A DNA stretch of 64,000 bases, from the NCBI RefSeq assembly GCF_047663525.1, contig NC_092593.1, positions 29,848,501 to 29,912,500 on the forward strand. The letters are read 5' to 3'. The notes under the pieces were generated by a model. The model saw only the letters and a list, made by a program, of their open reading frames with translations, did not search any database and had not been told where the DNA came from. This document shows positions 11,561 through 24,421 of the stretch, piece after piece. The stretch comes from Anas platyrhynchos (lineage: Eukaryota; Chordata; Aves; Anseriformes; Anatidae). Positions within the stretch are counted from its first letter, which is position 1, and each line of letters opens with the position of its first letter. A program made the translations under genes and the position numbers.

Positions 11561-14500
11561 GCGGGATCCTGCCCCGTCCCTTCAGCCCCCACAAGTCCAT
11601 CCTGTTGGCAGGCAAAGACGAGGTCCTAGCACACAGGGTGTGTGCCTGCAAGAGAGCACAGTGCCCTACTTGGTGGGGCAACTGCCATGCCCTGCTCTGA
11701 AGGAAGCAGTGCTCACACACCAGACAGGCTTTTCCAAAGCTGCTCTAAGCCTCTTAGAAGTGCAAATCCCATTCACACCCTCCTTCCCCCCCGTGCATTG
11801 TCTTTACCAGTGTGGGGATCCATTTACTCCAGCCTGGACCACACCACGTGGCTGTTTATTCCTGCTCCAGGATAAGCCCCTTTCCTCCAGCACAGCATAA
11901 TGTCATCCCGCAGACAGGGATTTGCAGTCTAGAGAAGTGAGCAAGACATCTGTGTTGGAGCAGAGACTCCAGTCTCATGCGCCTACAGCTCAGCCAAGTG
12001 TCTTGTTCCTTTCTGTGCTGGCTGTTGGGTGCAAGAGACCACAGGGAGCCTGAAATAAGCATAATCACTTTGGTATCCTGAGACATGTCACCCCCAAACA
12101 CAGTTCCTTTCATGCAACACCTCCAAGCCACAGGGCATATACAGAGGACAACTCCATTCTTGGGGTGGCTATCGTGGTTTTTAGCTGTTGCATGTACACA
12201 CGTGTGGGCATTCACAGCCAAAAGGATCGTGATAAAGGTGCCTGCAGCATCTCTGCTCAGCAGGATCACCCTGACCACTCGTCTCTGCAGAGCTATGTGT
12301 GTCATTGGCAAGGGGACAGATTTGTCTGCATTTATTTCCCTGCCTGCTCACAGTCTGGAAGTTAGCTCCATTAGGACCAAGGGCAAGTGCAAGCAAACAG
12401 TCTCGTGCTCCCTATTGAGAGTCTGTTACTCTGGAGGTTAGTGCAAATGTCCATTTGTTTTTAAAGTCAGATGCTGCAAGAGCATCATTTCATTAAATGT
12501 CTTCCTCTGGGACTTCTTCCTCCATCAGCAGCAAGGAGGAATCACAGAGGAGGGAGGGGGTTTGCCATCTCCCTCTCTGCTACGGCACTGTCTTTCCCCG
12601 TGGGGATAAAATGACTTTCTGATTAGCTGAAGGACAATTTTCGGTTTATAAACATTTACTTTGCTCCTCGTGGTCCCTGCAATTGTGCACGTACATTGTT
12701 GAATGTATGTGGGTGGTCAGAGGAATGCAGAAGAAATTACAGTGGGGACTTGGGATCAAGAAAACTCATTAATTCTTGGCCACTGTACAACTGTGCAATC
12801 TGGATGCTTTTTCATTCATTTTAATCTAATCTGGATTGCATATGATGCTTCCAAGGTGGCAAGGGGAAGATGATGAACAGCCATTTATCCAACTTTGTTG
12901 ATAAATGATATGGCCCCACTGACTTTCCTGGCTTTTCCTGGAGTTCCTCTCTACCAGCCCCTAAAATGGTAGAAAATAGAAACACAACCTCAGAAAGGAA
13001 AGATGTGGGACTGCAGCAGGGGATGGTGTGTGCCAGTTCCTGGTGCATGCACACCAAAGAAAAGCACCCTCTGGAGCAAACAGATGGGTACAACTAGAAA
13101 GAGTTTTGTTTCTGTCTTTTCTTGTTTTCTCTGGTACCTCCGAGGCATCACAAGGTGATGCTGGCTAAGCCTGGTATCACGGTACGAAATATCCAAGGCA
13201 GTTTTGCCTCTGCCAGTCCTGCATTGCAGCACCCAGTGCTGTGGGTTGCCTTTCTTTCCTCCCCCTTCCCTCTTGTCACAGTTGGGAAAAGGGATTCAGA
13301 GGAGGAAATGCGAGCAGCTACCACTGCCACCACCAGCACCAGCACAGGAACCTGCTCACCCCCCAGCCTGAGCATCCCTGTCCTGCACGGAGCCTGAAAA
13401 AGGGGGGTGGTGAGGGGTGAAGTGGGGTGGGGAAGCCAAACTCTCCTTGCTGTAGGAAAGACAAAGACCTCCCAAACAGCAAAGCCCCAGGAGCTCCCAA
13501 ATAGCAAAGCCCCACAGCTTTGAGGAGCTGAGTGAGAGGAGGGGCACGTTCAAATTGTTCCCACTCATTTACCGTCCCTCCATTGATTCTCTGTCCATCC
13601 CTGCATTCCCTGGATACCACAGGCTCATTAGGCTGCCGAGACCTTAAATACCTAAAGCAAGTTAGAGTCCGAACAAACACAAAGACCCTTTGGGGACCTC
13701 TTCATACATGTCAGGAAAGGATCGAAGGCATCAATCTGCTGTTTTGTCCTTGCCAGGGGACCCTTCCCTGCAGGCTTCAGGTCGCACACCTGCTGCAGAG
13801 CATGCTGCACCAGGACTTGCCTCCTGCAGCCTGGGCCTGGCAGGGGCTGGGAGGAAGGGCATGAGGAAGAAGAGGTTTTGCTGTGCTGAAAGAAGACATT
13901 ATCCTGTCTGCTCTGGCCTCCTCTTCCTCAGAGGTTTTTGGGTGCTTTGTATGTAAAAAGTGTGGAGTAATCAAATGTTCCTCAGGCTATGCTCACTGGA
14001 AAAGGACAGAGCAGACTCAAAACCCATGGAGAACGGAGCCAGCAGCAGCCGTATCTTAAGTATTGCTTCTCAGCAACTCCCTTTATAATGCTAATATCCT
14101 GCGGAAAATAAGTGCCAAGAAATTGCTCGCATTCCACCCTACAACAACAAACCCACAAGCGCCAACCCCCCGACCCCATGCATTTATCCCGAGCCAGGGC
14201 AGAGCCAGCTCTTGCTATCAGGCCGCAGGTTCAGCCGGGGGCTTTCCCTTTCTCTTCCAGAGGGAGTCACAGCCCAGTTCTACTCCTCTTTGCAATCGCT
14301 TTGTGAAATTCATCTGCTGGACACACGTCCGTCCTCCCTTCTCACCACCTAACCGAGCTCCCTCTGTCTCCCTCCAGCCTCTCATTCCCTCCACATTACT
14401 TGTGAAGCCTCAAGGTGATGCCGCCCTGAAATTTTTGCAAGGAAAACTAATCTGGGGGAATTTCTCATGAGAAATTGAGAATGAGAATGAATGAGACCTG

Positions 14501-14849
14501 TTACCGGTGCTAATAGAGTGGGGCAAGGGCTGCTGTCCCCTTGGGCCACGGGCAGGAGAAGTCCGTGCTGTGGTGGCTGCAGGGCCTCTGCCCCAGCACC
14601 ACACGGCTATTCTGCCCTGCAGAATTGGCACCAGGGAGAAAAACGCAGACTTGTGGCCACTGGGGTGCTGACAAGGGGCAAGACAGGTCAAAGGACAGCC
14701 CCAGAACCATAAACAAGAACATGGGGCTCAGTGAGCAGGGTTAGGCCTGGCCCGGGTGCTGGAGGAGCAGGGCAGCTCTTCCAGGGGCCTGCCTCGGGGC
14801 TTCCAGCCTTCACCCAGGAGCTTTCAGCTCTCTTTTCCACCAGCTAGAT
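11561..14849. other. Non-coding intergenic DNA
   Basis: No gene, RNA or sizeable repeat recognised. The stretch 12600-12720 is AT-rich and repeat-free and might be weakly regulatory. Overlapping frames on both strands near 13150-13680 reflect purine/pyrimidine-biased sequence rather than coding. Confidence 0.55.
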
Positions 14850-14985
14850 AGGCCTGAGCTCCTTCCTAGTGAGCAATTAACTCTGATTAACAGACAATTA
14901 GAAGGCTTCTATTGTATTCTAGTAAATCAGGGGGCACAGGAGCCGCTAATCACCGTGCAGATGCAGCAGCAACCCAGAAGATCGT
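14850..14985. promoter_or_regulatory. Candidate conserved non-coding element
   Basis: Several homeodomain-type cores lie close together: GAGCAATTAACTCTGATTAA, CAGACAATTAGAAGG, TCTAGTAAATCAG and GCCGCTAATCACC. The stretch is repeat-free and non-coding. Enhancer function is inferred from composition only. Confidence 0.3.
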
Positions 14986-16008
14986 AGCCTTGGGATGAAC
15001 CCACAGTTTTGAGTCCTGCCAACTTCCTGCTCTGTAATTCCCTTCTCTAATTAGGGTCCAGACACCCGAAAAGGCTGAACATCAAATGGCTACTGTGAAA
15101 GCTCCCCTTAAATAACTCTGCGTTTCTGAGCGGAGCAGATTTCCACACGAGGGAAGGCTGCAAGCCGAGCACATGAGCACAGTGCTGGTGAGAAACTCCG
15201 CACATGGGCTGGCGTGGCAGCTTATCAGCGGGATGGAAAAGCAGGAAAGCAAAATAAGTCCTACTGAGTTCATGTTCCAGCATAAATCTGAAAATAATTG
15301 TTTAGGAGACAGATGAGAGCATAAAGCAGAATGAAAATACTTTTATGTTGTTTAGCCACCTAATTCCAAGGAAGACATCCATTGACAGAGCATGGCAGGG
15401 TGCGCAGTGTTTATCAGCCTCTCGATTTACTTTGGCACCAGAGCCATAAACAAGAACAAAACAGCGCCGAGCCTCTGAAGTCCAGAAGAAGTCTCTTGGC
15501 TTTGGAAGGATTCTGTAAATATTAGGACAGACGTTATCTTAAAAGGCTTGATGCCTTTGATTATGTTCCCGTGTCTAGCTTCCTCCATTTATTTTTGTCT
15601 CATCGTCTCTAATGTTGCTCTGTTCTACATGTAGAGAAGGCTGTGAACTGAAACACCAGGGCAGGTTTCTTCTGATGGAGCCTGAGCTCCAGCAGAGAAA
15701 TTGGCAGTTAGATTAGGAGTGGTATTTCCACCACTGGCTCAAAAGATTATTATTATTTTTCTAATGGCAAAACTTTAGTGGCTATGCTAATCCAAGGCCA
15801 TGGGTAAGGTCAGGTCTGTGAGAAGAGCTAACCTCTTTTAACCCAGAAAATGTCCCTGTCCAAAATCCCACCCCCCAGAAAAGCCACCATTTTAGACATG
15901 CATTTTAGACAGTATCTGTCTCATTATTAGGATGGAAAGTATTCCCAAAATGTGATAGAAGTTTCCAAAAAAACCCTAAGCTGGCAACACTGAGTGACTC
16001 CTGTGATG

Positions 16009-16123
16009 GGTGTAGGACCTGTGGGCTGGCTGGAGAAGGGTGTGTAGGTTGGTAGGGTGCAGGGCCTGTGGGTATGATGGTGTGGGACATGTGGGTTGGG
16101 TTGTATAGAGCTTGTAGGTTGGG
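16009..16123. repeat. Degenerate G/T-rich minisatellite
   Basis: Repeated variants of GGTGTAGGACCTGTGGG occur at about 16009, 16056 (GGTGCAGGGCCTGTGGG), 16079 (GGTGTGGGACATGTGGG) and 16100 (GTTGTATAGAGCTTGTAGG). Spacing is irregular, mostly 17-30 bp. It looks like a decayed tandem repeat. Confidence 0.5.
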
Positions 16124-16854
16124 ACAGCCTTGTCACTTTGTCTCTGGCTAGCTTCTTGACACTCATTTTGGAAATCCCATACTCTGCTGCAACCTCTGTG
16201 TTCTAGGAACTGGCTTACAGGTCCTGTCCCTCAGGCCACCAAGCGGAGGCTGGATTTGCCTATTGTCCCCAAGAGGGAAGCCCCCAAACCCATCCTATTG
16301 GTAACCTCCTGAGCCTCCACAGCTTATGGTCAGTGATCCTATTGCCTCTTGGGCTGTGGTCTGTCATAAGGTCCTGCTGGTCTAATCACGTTCCCCTCCA
16401 GGACCATGGCAAAGTTCCCACCAACTTCTATGAGAACAAGGACCCAGCCATTGTCTGTCACCTTTGATATTTTCTGTGACTAAAAAGAGCTATTTTTGTG
16501 TTAGGAAGGTCAAAGCGAGAGCAGAGACATGGGAAGAGGGTGGGCAACTTCAAAGCTTGGCTCTGAAGTTTCTGTGGGCAGGAGGCCACAGAGCCGTGTG
16601 GACATAGCCAAAGCGATGTCAGGCAACCTTGCTTTGAAACAGAACCCTGAAAGCTGCTTCTGTGGTGCAAAAGTCCTTCTAGAAGAAGGCTTCATGAGTC
16701 TCCAGAGGGTACCAACCACTTAGCGTGGAAGTCAGGCTGGTCCCAGAAGTCAGCCAAAAGTGGCCTGGCTGAATATTGTAGCCATTAAGCTGTTTCCCAT
16801 AAGAAGTAACAGCCTGTGCTCCGGTTCAAAACCACGAGTGTCTTGGTGTCTTTG

Positions 16855-16902
<48 letters not shown>
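16855..16902. repeat. (TA)n microsatellite
   Basis: About 23 alternating TA units, with one slip near 16860. A pure TA tract of this length is expected to be length-polymorphic. Confidence 0.95.
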
Positions 16903-16903
<1 letters not shown>

Positions 16904-19900
16904 GACTGTTCACGTTTGCCATGAGGGAAACACTTGATGCTTTAGCAGAGAGAAGAAAATGTTCCTTGCAGCTAATAACCCCTCGGTTGGGATGTCTGCT
17001 TGACTAAGTCTTCTTTACTCCACCCAAGAAACAATTACTAGAGCACAAATTTGACTGAAACATCAAAAGCAATCCCTTCCTCCATTTGGTGCTGGCACCT
17101 TCCATGCATCGTGTTGGCAACCTGAGATTTCAAAAGAAGCCAGCAAGTCAGGATTGTAGGGGAAAGACAGCCTGTGGCTTTTGGTTTTTGTAAGAGAGAT
17201 GTCAATGAAAATTTCACTGCGGTGTATCTATCAATTGCAAATTGCCATGCTCCTGTACTCCTCCAGAGACCCATTTTCTTGGGTGAAAGTATCGCACGAA
17301 CTTGTTCAGCACACTGGTAGCAGACAGCCTTACCGCTCACAAGAAGTTGAATGCCCCAGTCGAGACATGGCACAGGATATGTGGTCTGCTGGGGCTTTTG
17401 TCCTGTAAGCAAAGTAGAAAAATAAGGCTACAGCTCCCATTAAATGCTATCATTCATTTTTTTCTGCTGATGTGTTGTAGGTTTGGGCTGAAGGATGAGA
17501 ACATTTACTTAAGGGCACTTGCAATTTTTTGGTTTGGCTCCCTTTCCCCTCCGTTAATACTTGTACTGCTTGCTCGACAAACAAAAACCTCACAGACACT
17601 TTCAATTGCAGCTTGGTTTAGTTGAGAGCCCGTTTTTCCATTCAAAATAGAGCTTCCAAATGAGGACTTGTGCGAACTGTCACCTACCAGCTTCTGCAGG
17701 GGACAAATTCAGCTCTGCCAGGCTCCCTGACGCCTGCCTGCTGTAGAAAACAGATGCAGAGAAAAGCATCGCAGCACAGATGTGGCACCTTCACCCCTGC
17801 TCCTGGAGCGTTCCTGGGGGCCCCTTGAAGTTCCCCCATTTTCAGCTGAAGACAAAGCCTCCTCCCAAAACTCCACCCAGATGCCTGATGGCAGCACAAG
17901 CCAGCTGACTTGGGAGATCAGATGGGGAAGGTGATATCCCCTCCAGCTTCAGTAGGAGCAGAGCCGAGCTTGGGCAACATTTGAACGCTCTCTTTCCAGC
18001 TGCTCAACAATCACTGCAGGAGAATTTTTGCTTTGGAGTGAATGCAGACACACAACCTTTCCCCCAAAAACCTCTCATGGGAGGTGTACGTTTTATTGCA
18101 GAGAAAGCCTGGCGATGAGCAGTGAAACCCTGTAAGCAACTGAGAGGATCCTGGGCATGCACCCAAAGCATCAGTGGCAAGAGGACCAGGAGGGGGGCAG
18201 CGGCACTCGCTCCATGAGGTCCCCAGGGGCTTGCTGGTGGCAGAGCTGGCACCTGGCTTTGTAGCGAGCCTCTGCTAGCACAGAGGTTTCATAAATCTGA
18301 TCTCTGCAGTGGGCAACAGGAGGAGACAGATGGAAGTCATTTAGGATGATTGTTTTTTCTCTCTCTCTCCGGTTTTTTGTTATTCACCCTCCACACACCT
18401 CATTCAAGCTCCATATGCAACTGCAGTTGCTGGAATAAAACAAACTGTCGGTCTGCAGCACTGCTGGAGGAGGAATGCGAGCACTGGAGTGCAGAATTTC
18501 TGGGAGACACAGTGTGTCCCAAGGTCCTGGAGCAGGTACAGCTAGACCCCAACATCAAGGCAGACTTTCTGTCCAGTCTGAAGTAAGCAAATCTCACCTG
18601 CAGCTGGACTGGGACCCCCATGGACAATCCAGTCTTCTGCATGCCCTCGTGCAATGCAATAGCACCGAGGTGCTGTTTTCAGAGATGTTGTTTTCATGTT
18701 CTTGTCAGTGGTGTCCAAAACCAGGATGAGAGGCCCTGGGCAAGCCCAGGAGGCTCCTCTGAGCACCAGGCAGCCCCGAAAGCCCATTTCCATCAGCTCT
18801 GAGTCCAAACCCCCAAAGTAGATGCTGACCCAGCCCACGGTCACAGTGCAAATGCTGTGGCAGGGGCTGACAGAAAGGTGGCCCTCGAAGCATGGGCCAT
18901 GCCTCATGTGGGACACCTTAGAAGCCCCAGAACATTGTCTGTGCAGATGTAGGACTTGAGGCCCCACATCCCCAGCATAATATCTCCACAGGCTTGCTGA
19001 GTGCTGTTTACTCCACTAAGACAACGCACATTCTTCAGTGATTTGCAGAGCTGGGGTATGTATTAGTTTCCTGAAAGATTCACATAGTTGGCAAGGGAGC
19101 TTTGGAAGCAATTTCTTTTTTTTATTGCATTTTTTTGCTTATTGTTCTTTACCCTGCTAATAAAGAAGTACATTCCACAAGCTTGATGTCACTTAAGGGA
19201 AAAAGAATGAAGGTAGGAAATGAAAACACAATGGAAAGCAGAGCCATAGGCAGCATCATTGCTCATTGCCTTATTTCTTGACCAGTTTTCCAAATACCAG
19301 GTTCCTTCAGGATTATCTGCATCATAATTCAAGCAAACATCTCTCATCGTACAGCTCTTGAGCAGCTAAAACATCTCATTCACCCAAGGTCACAGCAAGA
19401 GAAGGTAAAAATATTGTTTGATAACAAATAATGGACCCTCAAAGGAGACACAAAATTTCCATTACAGTCTTTGGTAAGTAGGGTTGGAGAGTTGGCATTA
19501 GCTCTTGGTTCCAGCAGCTTAGAGGTGCTCTGATGTAGGTACCTGGGTTTGGTGTATCCCAATAAAAGGGGATATTTGTGGAAAAGAAGGCTGGATCTGT
19601 TTTGAAATCTTATCAGACAGTAGGTTCAAGGCCAGGCGTATTTGAATGAAATACTCCAATTCCTGACCGTCTCTGAGCTCATGCTGTAACTAGCAGGTAT
19701 TCTGTTGCATTTATCCATGGAAAAGTCCTTAGCCACACTGGTGAGAAGAGATGATATTACTAGAGGCTACAAGATGAAGCTCTAATGAGTTTTTAAGATA
19801 GATGAACTCTCTACAGGGCACAAGCTTGGGAAGACCTGGAAGAAACCTTTTAGGATGGTCATTCCATGCCTGCCTGCTTCCAAGTTGTTTTTACCTGTTT

Positions 19901-20229
19901 TGGAGGCATAGCACTGGGCTGACCATGCCAGCGGCTTGATCCAGCAGCCTCAGGCTATTTAAGAGACATTTTACTGCAGGTTATTCTGTCTTTCCTTTTT
20001 CTTAAGGCTTCTGTGCAAGACATTGTTAGGCAAGGTTCATACAGGACTACATTCAACGCATTTTTTTGACTGCTGCACTTCTCATCTGTTAGCTAATGAG
20101 CTGCCACAAGCTCAGACTCCAAGCAGGATTGGGCATTGCTTTATTTCAGTTAAATGAAACTGGAGAGCAGCGTTTTAGTGCCTCTAACTTCAAATCAACA
20201 GCCAGGTTTTCATTACCAAGAGAAATTAA

Positions 20230-20530
20230 TTAAGTATTTGGACCTTGATTCAACAGCACATCCAAGTATATGCCTACATTTAAGCCTGTATTGGCAGTAG
20301 GGTTATTCCTTAAATTAAAAGGAGGTGAAGGCTTAATTACATTCCTGAATCAGGGGGTTCCGGCGTGGAGAACTCGAATGTTAAATGTCAGCATGAAGGC
20401 AGATTCCTACGGCCAGCTACAAACCACTAGGATTTATAATCGCTTTATATCCTGGAAACGCTGACAGCTTTAAATATAGCACCATGGCTGTGATAAATTG
20501 TTGGCATTTTTTTCTGGTTAGCCTTTTGTA
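20230..20530. promoter_or_regulatory. Candidate conserved non-coding element with MEF2-like site
   Basis: Repeat-free, AT-rich sequence without coding structure. It contains GGCTTAATTACATTCC near 20330, TTATAATCGCTTTATATCC near 20435, and TTAAATATAG at 20470-20479, which fits the MEF2 consensus YTAWWWWTAR. The texture (TTAA/TAAT cores interspersed with GC-balanced blocks such as GGTTCCGGCGTGGAGAACTC) is that of a deeply conserved vertebrate enhancer. The role is inferred; the sequence directly shows only motifs and absence of repeats. Confidence 0.4.
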
Positions 20531-23500
20531 ACTAAATTTAAGGTATCCATTTCAGCATGATCCAATTATGGAAGCATAATCGGAACGGCTCCCCATGCAA
20601 GAGGCCACATCTATTTTTGTCCGGGAAGCTTAAGTCTGCATTTCTGAGCTCATGATTTATGTCAGGCTTTAAATTAATAATAAGGCATCTATCCACAGGC
20701 AAATATTTGTATTGCAAGATCCATTCACAGCACAGGCCCAGCAGCCAGCCAAGGCTTCCCAAATAGCAAAGATTCAGTTACAATGACAGCACAGATCCTA
20801 TTTCAAACATCGCCTGGTCTTGCACAACTATTGTCAGCTCCCTCTTGCTAAGGCGAGCCTGAAACTAATAGCACGTCAGCGTAAGCTATTGAGCCCCAAA
20901 AGATTCATTTCTGAGACAAGAGAGGCCATAGATCAGTTAGATTTTAGCCAGACTTTACCTTTGCCTGTGTTGCTGATGGGCATATTTCCACAGAGATTTC
21001 CAGTGACAAAATGCAGGTGTCCTGCCTTTGGGGACTCAGGCAGCTGAGCATGCACAAATGTTAACCACACACACAAACCCAAGGGAGGGGAAACGCTGAA
21101 AGGGAGAAAGATAAACCCCGTAACCACACTGTTACTTAGCAGGAGCACAAGGCTGGGGACATAGCAGGCAGGGGAACAAGTCCCCTATCTTCATTGTTGT
21201 TTTTTTGTTTTTTTTTTTTTTTTTGAGTGGACACTCTCTCCTGCATTTATTGATGAAAAATACACTGATTTCCTTTGCAAAGTGCTTTGAGATCTGCTGG
21301 TGACAAAAGCAAGGGAAGAGCCACGCTGTTACCGCAAGCCAAGTTCAGGAAATTTTTTGCAGTTGGTCTTGTTCAGAGCAGCTTGTCCTGGAGGTAAGGA
21401 TTTGTTCATTTTCTAATCTGTGACCAGCACAGCTACAGCTTTATCCGTGGAAATGACACCTTCAGCCTTCTTCCTCTCCATTCAGTAATACTTCCAAACA
21501 AGCACAACCACACAAATTAAAACAGAGGAGTTACACCTCAAGCTGACAGCAAAACAAGGTGTTGGTGACCAACACTGAAAGATAAACCCACCTGAGCGCT
21601 AGATTCTTCATGGAAATCATAACAAAACAAAACAAAAAAAAAGTTGTATTTCACACAGGGTTTCCTAAGAGGGTAAACTCCAAATAATTCTGCAATTGGT
21701 AAGTAATTTGGTGTCACAAGTGCCACACAACTTCTTTCCCTGAGCTGCTCAGTAGATCTAGGTGGAGGAGAGGAGCGTTGGAGAAACATGGGACTCTGCT
21801 GAAACATCTCGTCATGTCACATTTCATCTGAGCAGATGGCAAAGCTGCTCAAAGCAGGGACAGAGATCAGAAGATTAAAAGGCACAACTTTGACTAAATG
21901 TAATACATGACCCGCCTGTTTAAATGAGCCCCACACGAGAGAAGTAGCCCCAAATCCTCTTTCCATTTGCATGTAAAAGCCATGTTACTCGGTGTTGGCC
22001 TGGGATGGAGAGCAGAAACACACCCTGTGGAACGAGAAGGGTGCTCGTGGCAGTGTGCCACATACATTAGGATCAGCAAGGCACAGGGTTGGTGCCTGAA
22101 CACGTGTACCTGGGTACAAACCTACCAGAAACCACGAGGGAAAGGGGCAATCCCATTAGACAAAGGCCGCATCCCCTCAGAAACCAACACTATGTCCATA
22201 GCACTGCTGATGAGCAGGCCTAGGCCAACATTCACCTAAAGTCCACATCCACATGGGCACGGGGAGAAGTTTTAAGATGTGAGAAGGCTGAAAACTGCCT
22301 GCCGTTGATGTCTGGAAAGGATCTGAGCTGGGCTTGGTGCTCCCCTGCCCAGCAGTGGCAGTCACGCTGCCAATGTCCTCACAGCCATGATGTGGAAGCA
22401 GGTACACAGTACACTAAAAAAGCCAGCACAGCCTCATCTCCTCGCCACCGGCAGACAGTCTTATCAATAACAAAGTTAACAATGCATTTCATTACATCTG
22501 GAAGCTCTTCTCCACTGCCTTCAGACCGTGGAAGAATTCATCAGCTTTATTTCTGCTTTTCCTCTTCGATTTTTTCTCTGGGACCTGTCAGCTTCCTTTA
22601 AATCACTTACACATTTCCACATGACGGGAGGTTCCCTATGTGTTCATCTCACACTGCTGTTTTACCACTGTGCAGGGCAGGCTAACAGCCATCTCATACA
22701 GGCAGGAGGTATATCCTGAGCTTGAGCAAGGGTTCTGCAGTCCAGAAAGGAATCCAGAGGTGGAACTGGTGGCTGAACTTTCCCCAAAACCTCAATTTCT
22801 AACTGCAAAGTGGTTCCCAAGCTGCTTTGCTGAAAATGAGCTGGTGAGCTCTGCCTTCGACTGTCACAGATGTTAAAGGAGGCAGGCGTTTTTTCAACCA
22901 GTCACTGCTGCAAAAAGAAAATCCTTTGGATGAATGCAAGTTCATATACAGCCTCCCTCAGCTCCTGCTGCCAAAGGGCGCTGCCCAAGCCGTCCCCAGG
23001 CGTTGCAGGGAAACACAGGGCAGCATCGCCCTCAGGCATTCCTAGTTTGCCCTAATTAGTGAGATACGACCCATTTATCATTCCTTACTGCTTATCGACA
23101 TCATTAAGGCATCAAAGCCCACGAACCTTGTGACACCATTTCACCCTGTTGCAGACAGCCAGCTCTCCCCACAGCAGTGTGGTTTTCTCTCTGTTTTTCA
23201 CACCGCCTTCATTCCCGCTGCACTTCGCTGAACATCTTCTCCTACCTCCTCCACTGCACTCATTTCTCACCCTATCTGGTGACAAACCAAGCCCCAGTGT
23301 GGTTCATATCAAGGTCAAAACCAGCTTGAGGAGATGGGCAAGCATTTGCTACAAGACAGCCTGATGTTGGTGGGGACAGATAACAACAGCAATTTGTTTT
23401 TTCCGCACCGGAGAACAAAATGTTTTTTTCTTTTTCTAGGTTTTCCTAATTGAGGGTAATTCTGGTGATGTTTTCCCTCTGCAGCTTGTTTGCTCAGGAA

Positions 23501-24386
23501 TTTAGAGGGTTCAGTAGCAGTAACTAGAGACAAGCTCATTCCGTGTCATTATCCTTACTTCTTTTGGCAACACCATTAGTGAAAAGTCATGTTAAACAGC
23601 AAAGTGTGATGCTTTCCTTTCCGTAAGGAAGAACTGAGGGCTTCTCACCTCTACTTGGAGCCTAAACGCAGCTGTGTTGAATAAATATGCCTGGACAAGC
23701 TACAAACTTCACAAGGCTGATATTAAAAAACAAAGAGATACCCCAAGGCACAACTGAGCCCATGGCTCCCTTACCCTGGGACACAGACAGCACTGGTGGA
23801 ACTGCAGTGCTGAGACCCACTTTGATTTTCAAATAGCTCATTTATTCTCTCCTCACCGCTAGTCTCTGCGATTATTTGCCGCCCTTAGTTTGCCCAGTTC
23901 AGGGCACGCAGCCTTTGCTTTGTCCTCTCACAGATCTGCCTGTGCAAGGGGTGAAATGAGCCCTGGCAGCAGGGACTATTGCAAAAGTCCGTGGCTCCAC
24001 TCAGCTACCCAAACCTTCAGGAAGCATTTTCACAGCTCTGTTTGCTTTTAAAATATAGTCTGTTCCCTGACCTTTCATATCCTTGTTGGTAAACCCACCC
24101 CATTAAACACACACACCATTCTTAGAGGGTCTGCTGGTGCACAGACCCGGACTGGCTTTAATTTTCACCCCACAAAACAAGGAACAGAATCCCTGGACCC
24201 TTTCCCTCTGGTAGGGCATCTCTCACAGACGCAGCCAGTCTCTTGCTATAGAGCTGAATTACCAAGTCCTGGTCAGAGCATCACAGGGTGGCTGCATCAC
24301 TGCCATGAGGGTTTGCAAGAACTGGGAAAGAGCACAGGCCTGTCAGTGTTGCTTCTTACCAGCTCAGGGATCCACTGCCACAGGAA

Positions 24387-24421
24387 CCTATTAAGTCCTT
24401 GGACCCTATTAAGTCCTTGGA
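24387..24421. repeat. 18-bp tandem duplication
   Basis: CCTATTAAGTCCTTGGA appears twice head to tail, the second copy starting 18 bp after the first (24387 and 24405). The copies are identical over 17 bases, suggesting a recent local duplication. Confidence 0.8.

Larger units (their letters stand above)
14986..20229. other. Non-coding intergenic DNA
   Basis: No gene recognised. Contains a degenerate G/T-rich tandem array (16009-16123) and a TA microsatellite (16855-16902). The stretch 15280-15620 is AT-rich and repeat-free and might include regulatory sequence. Confidence 0.55.
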
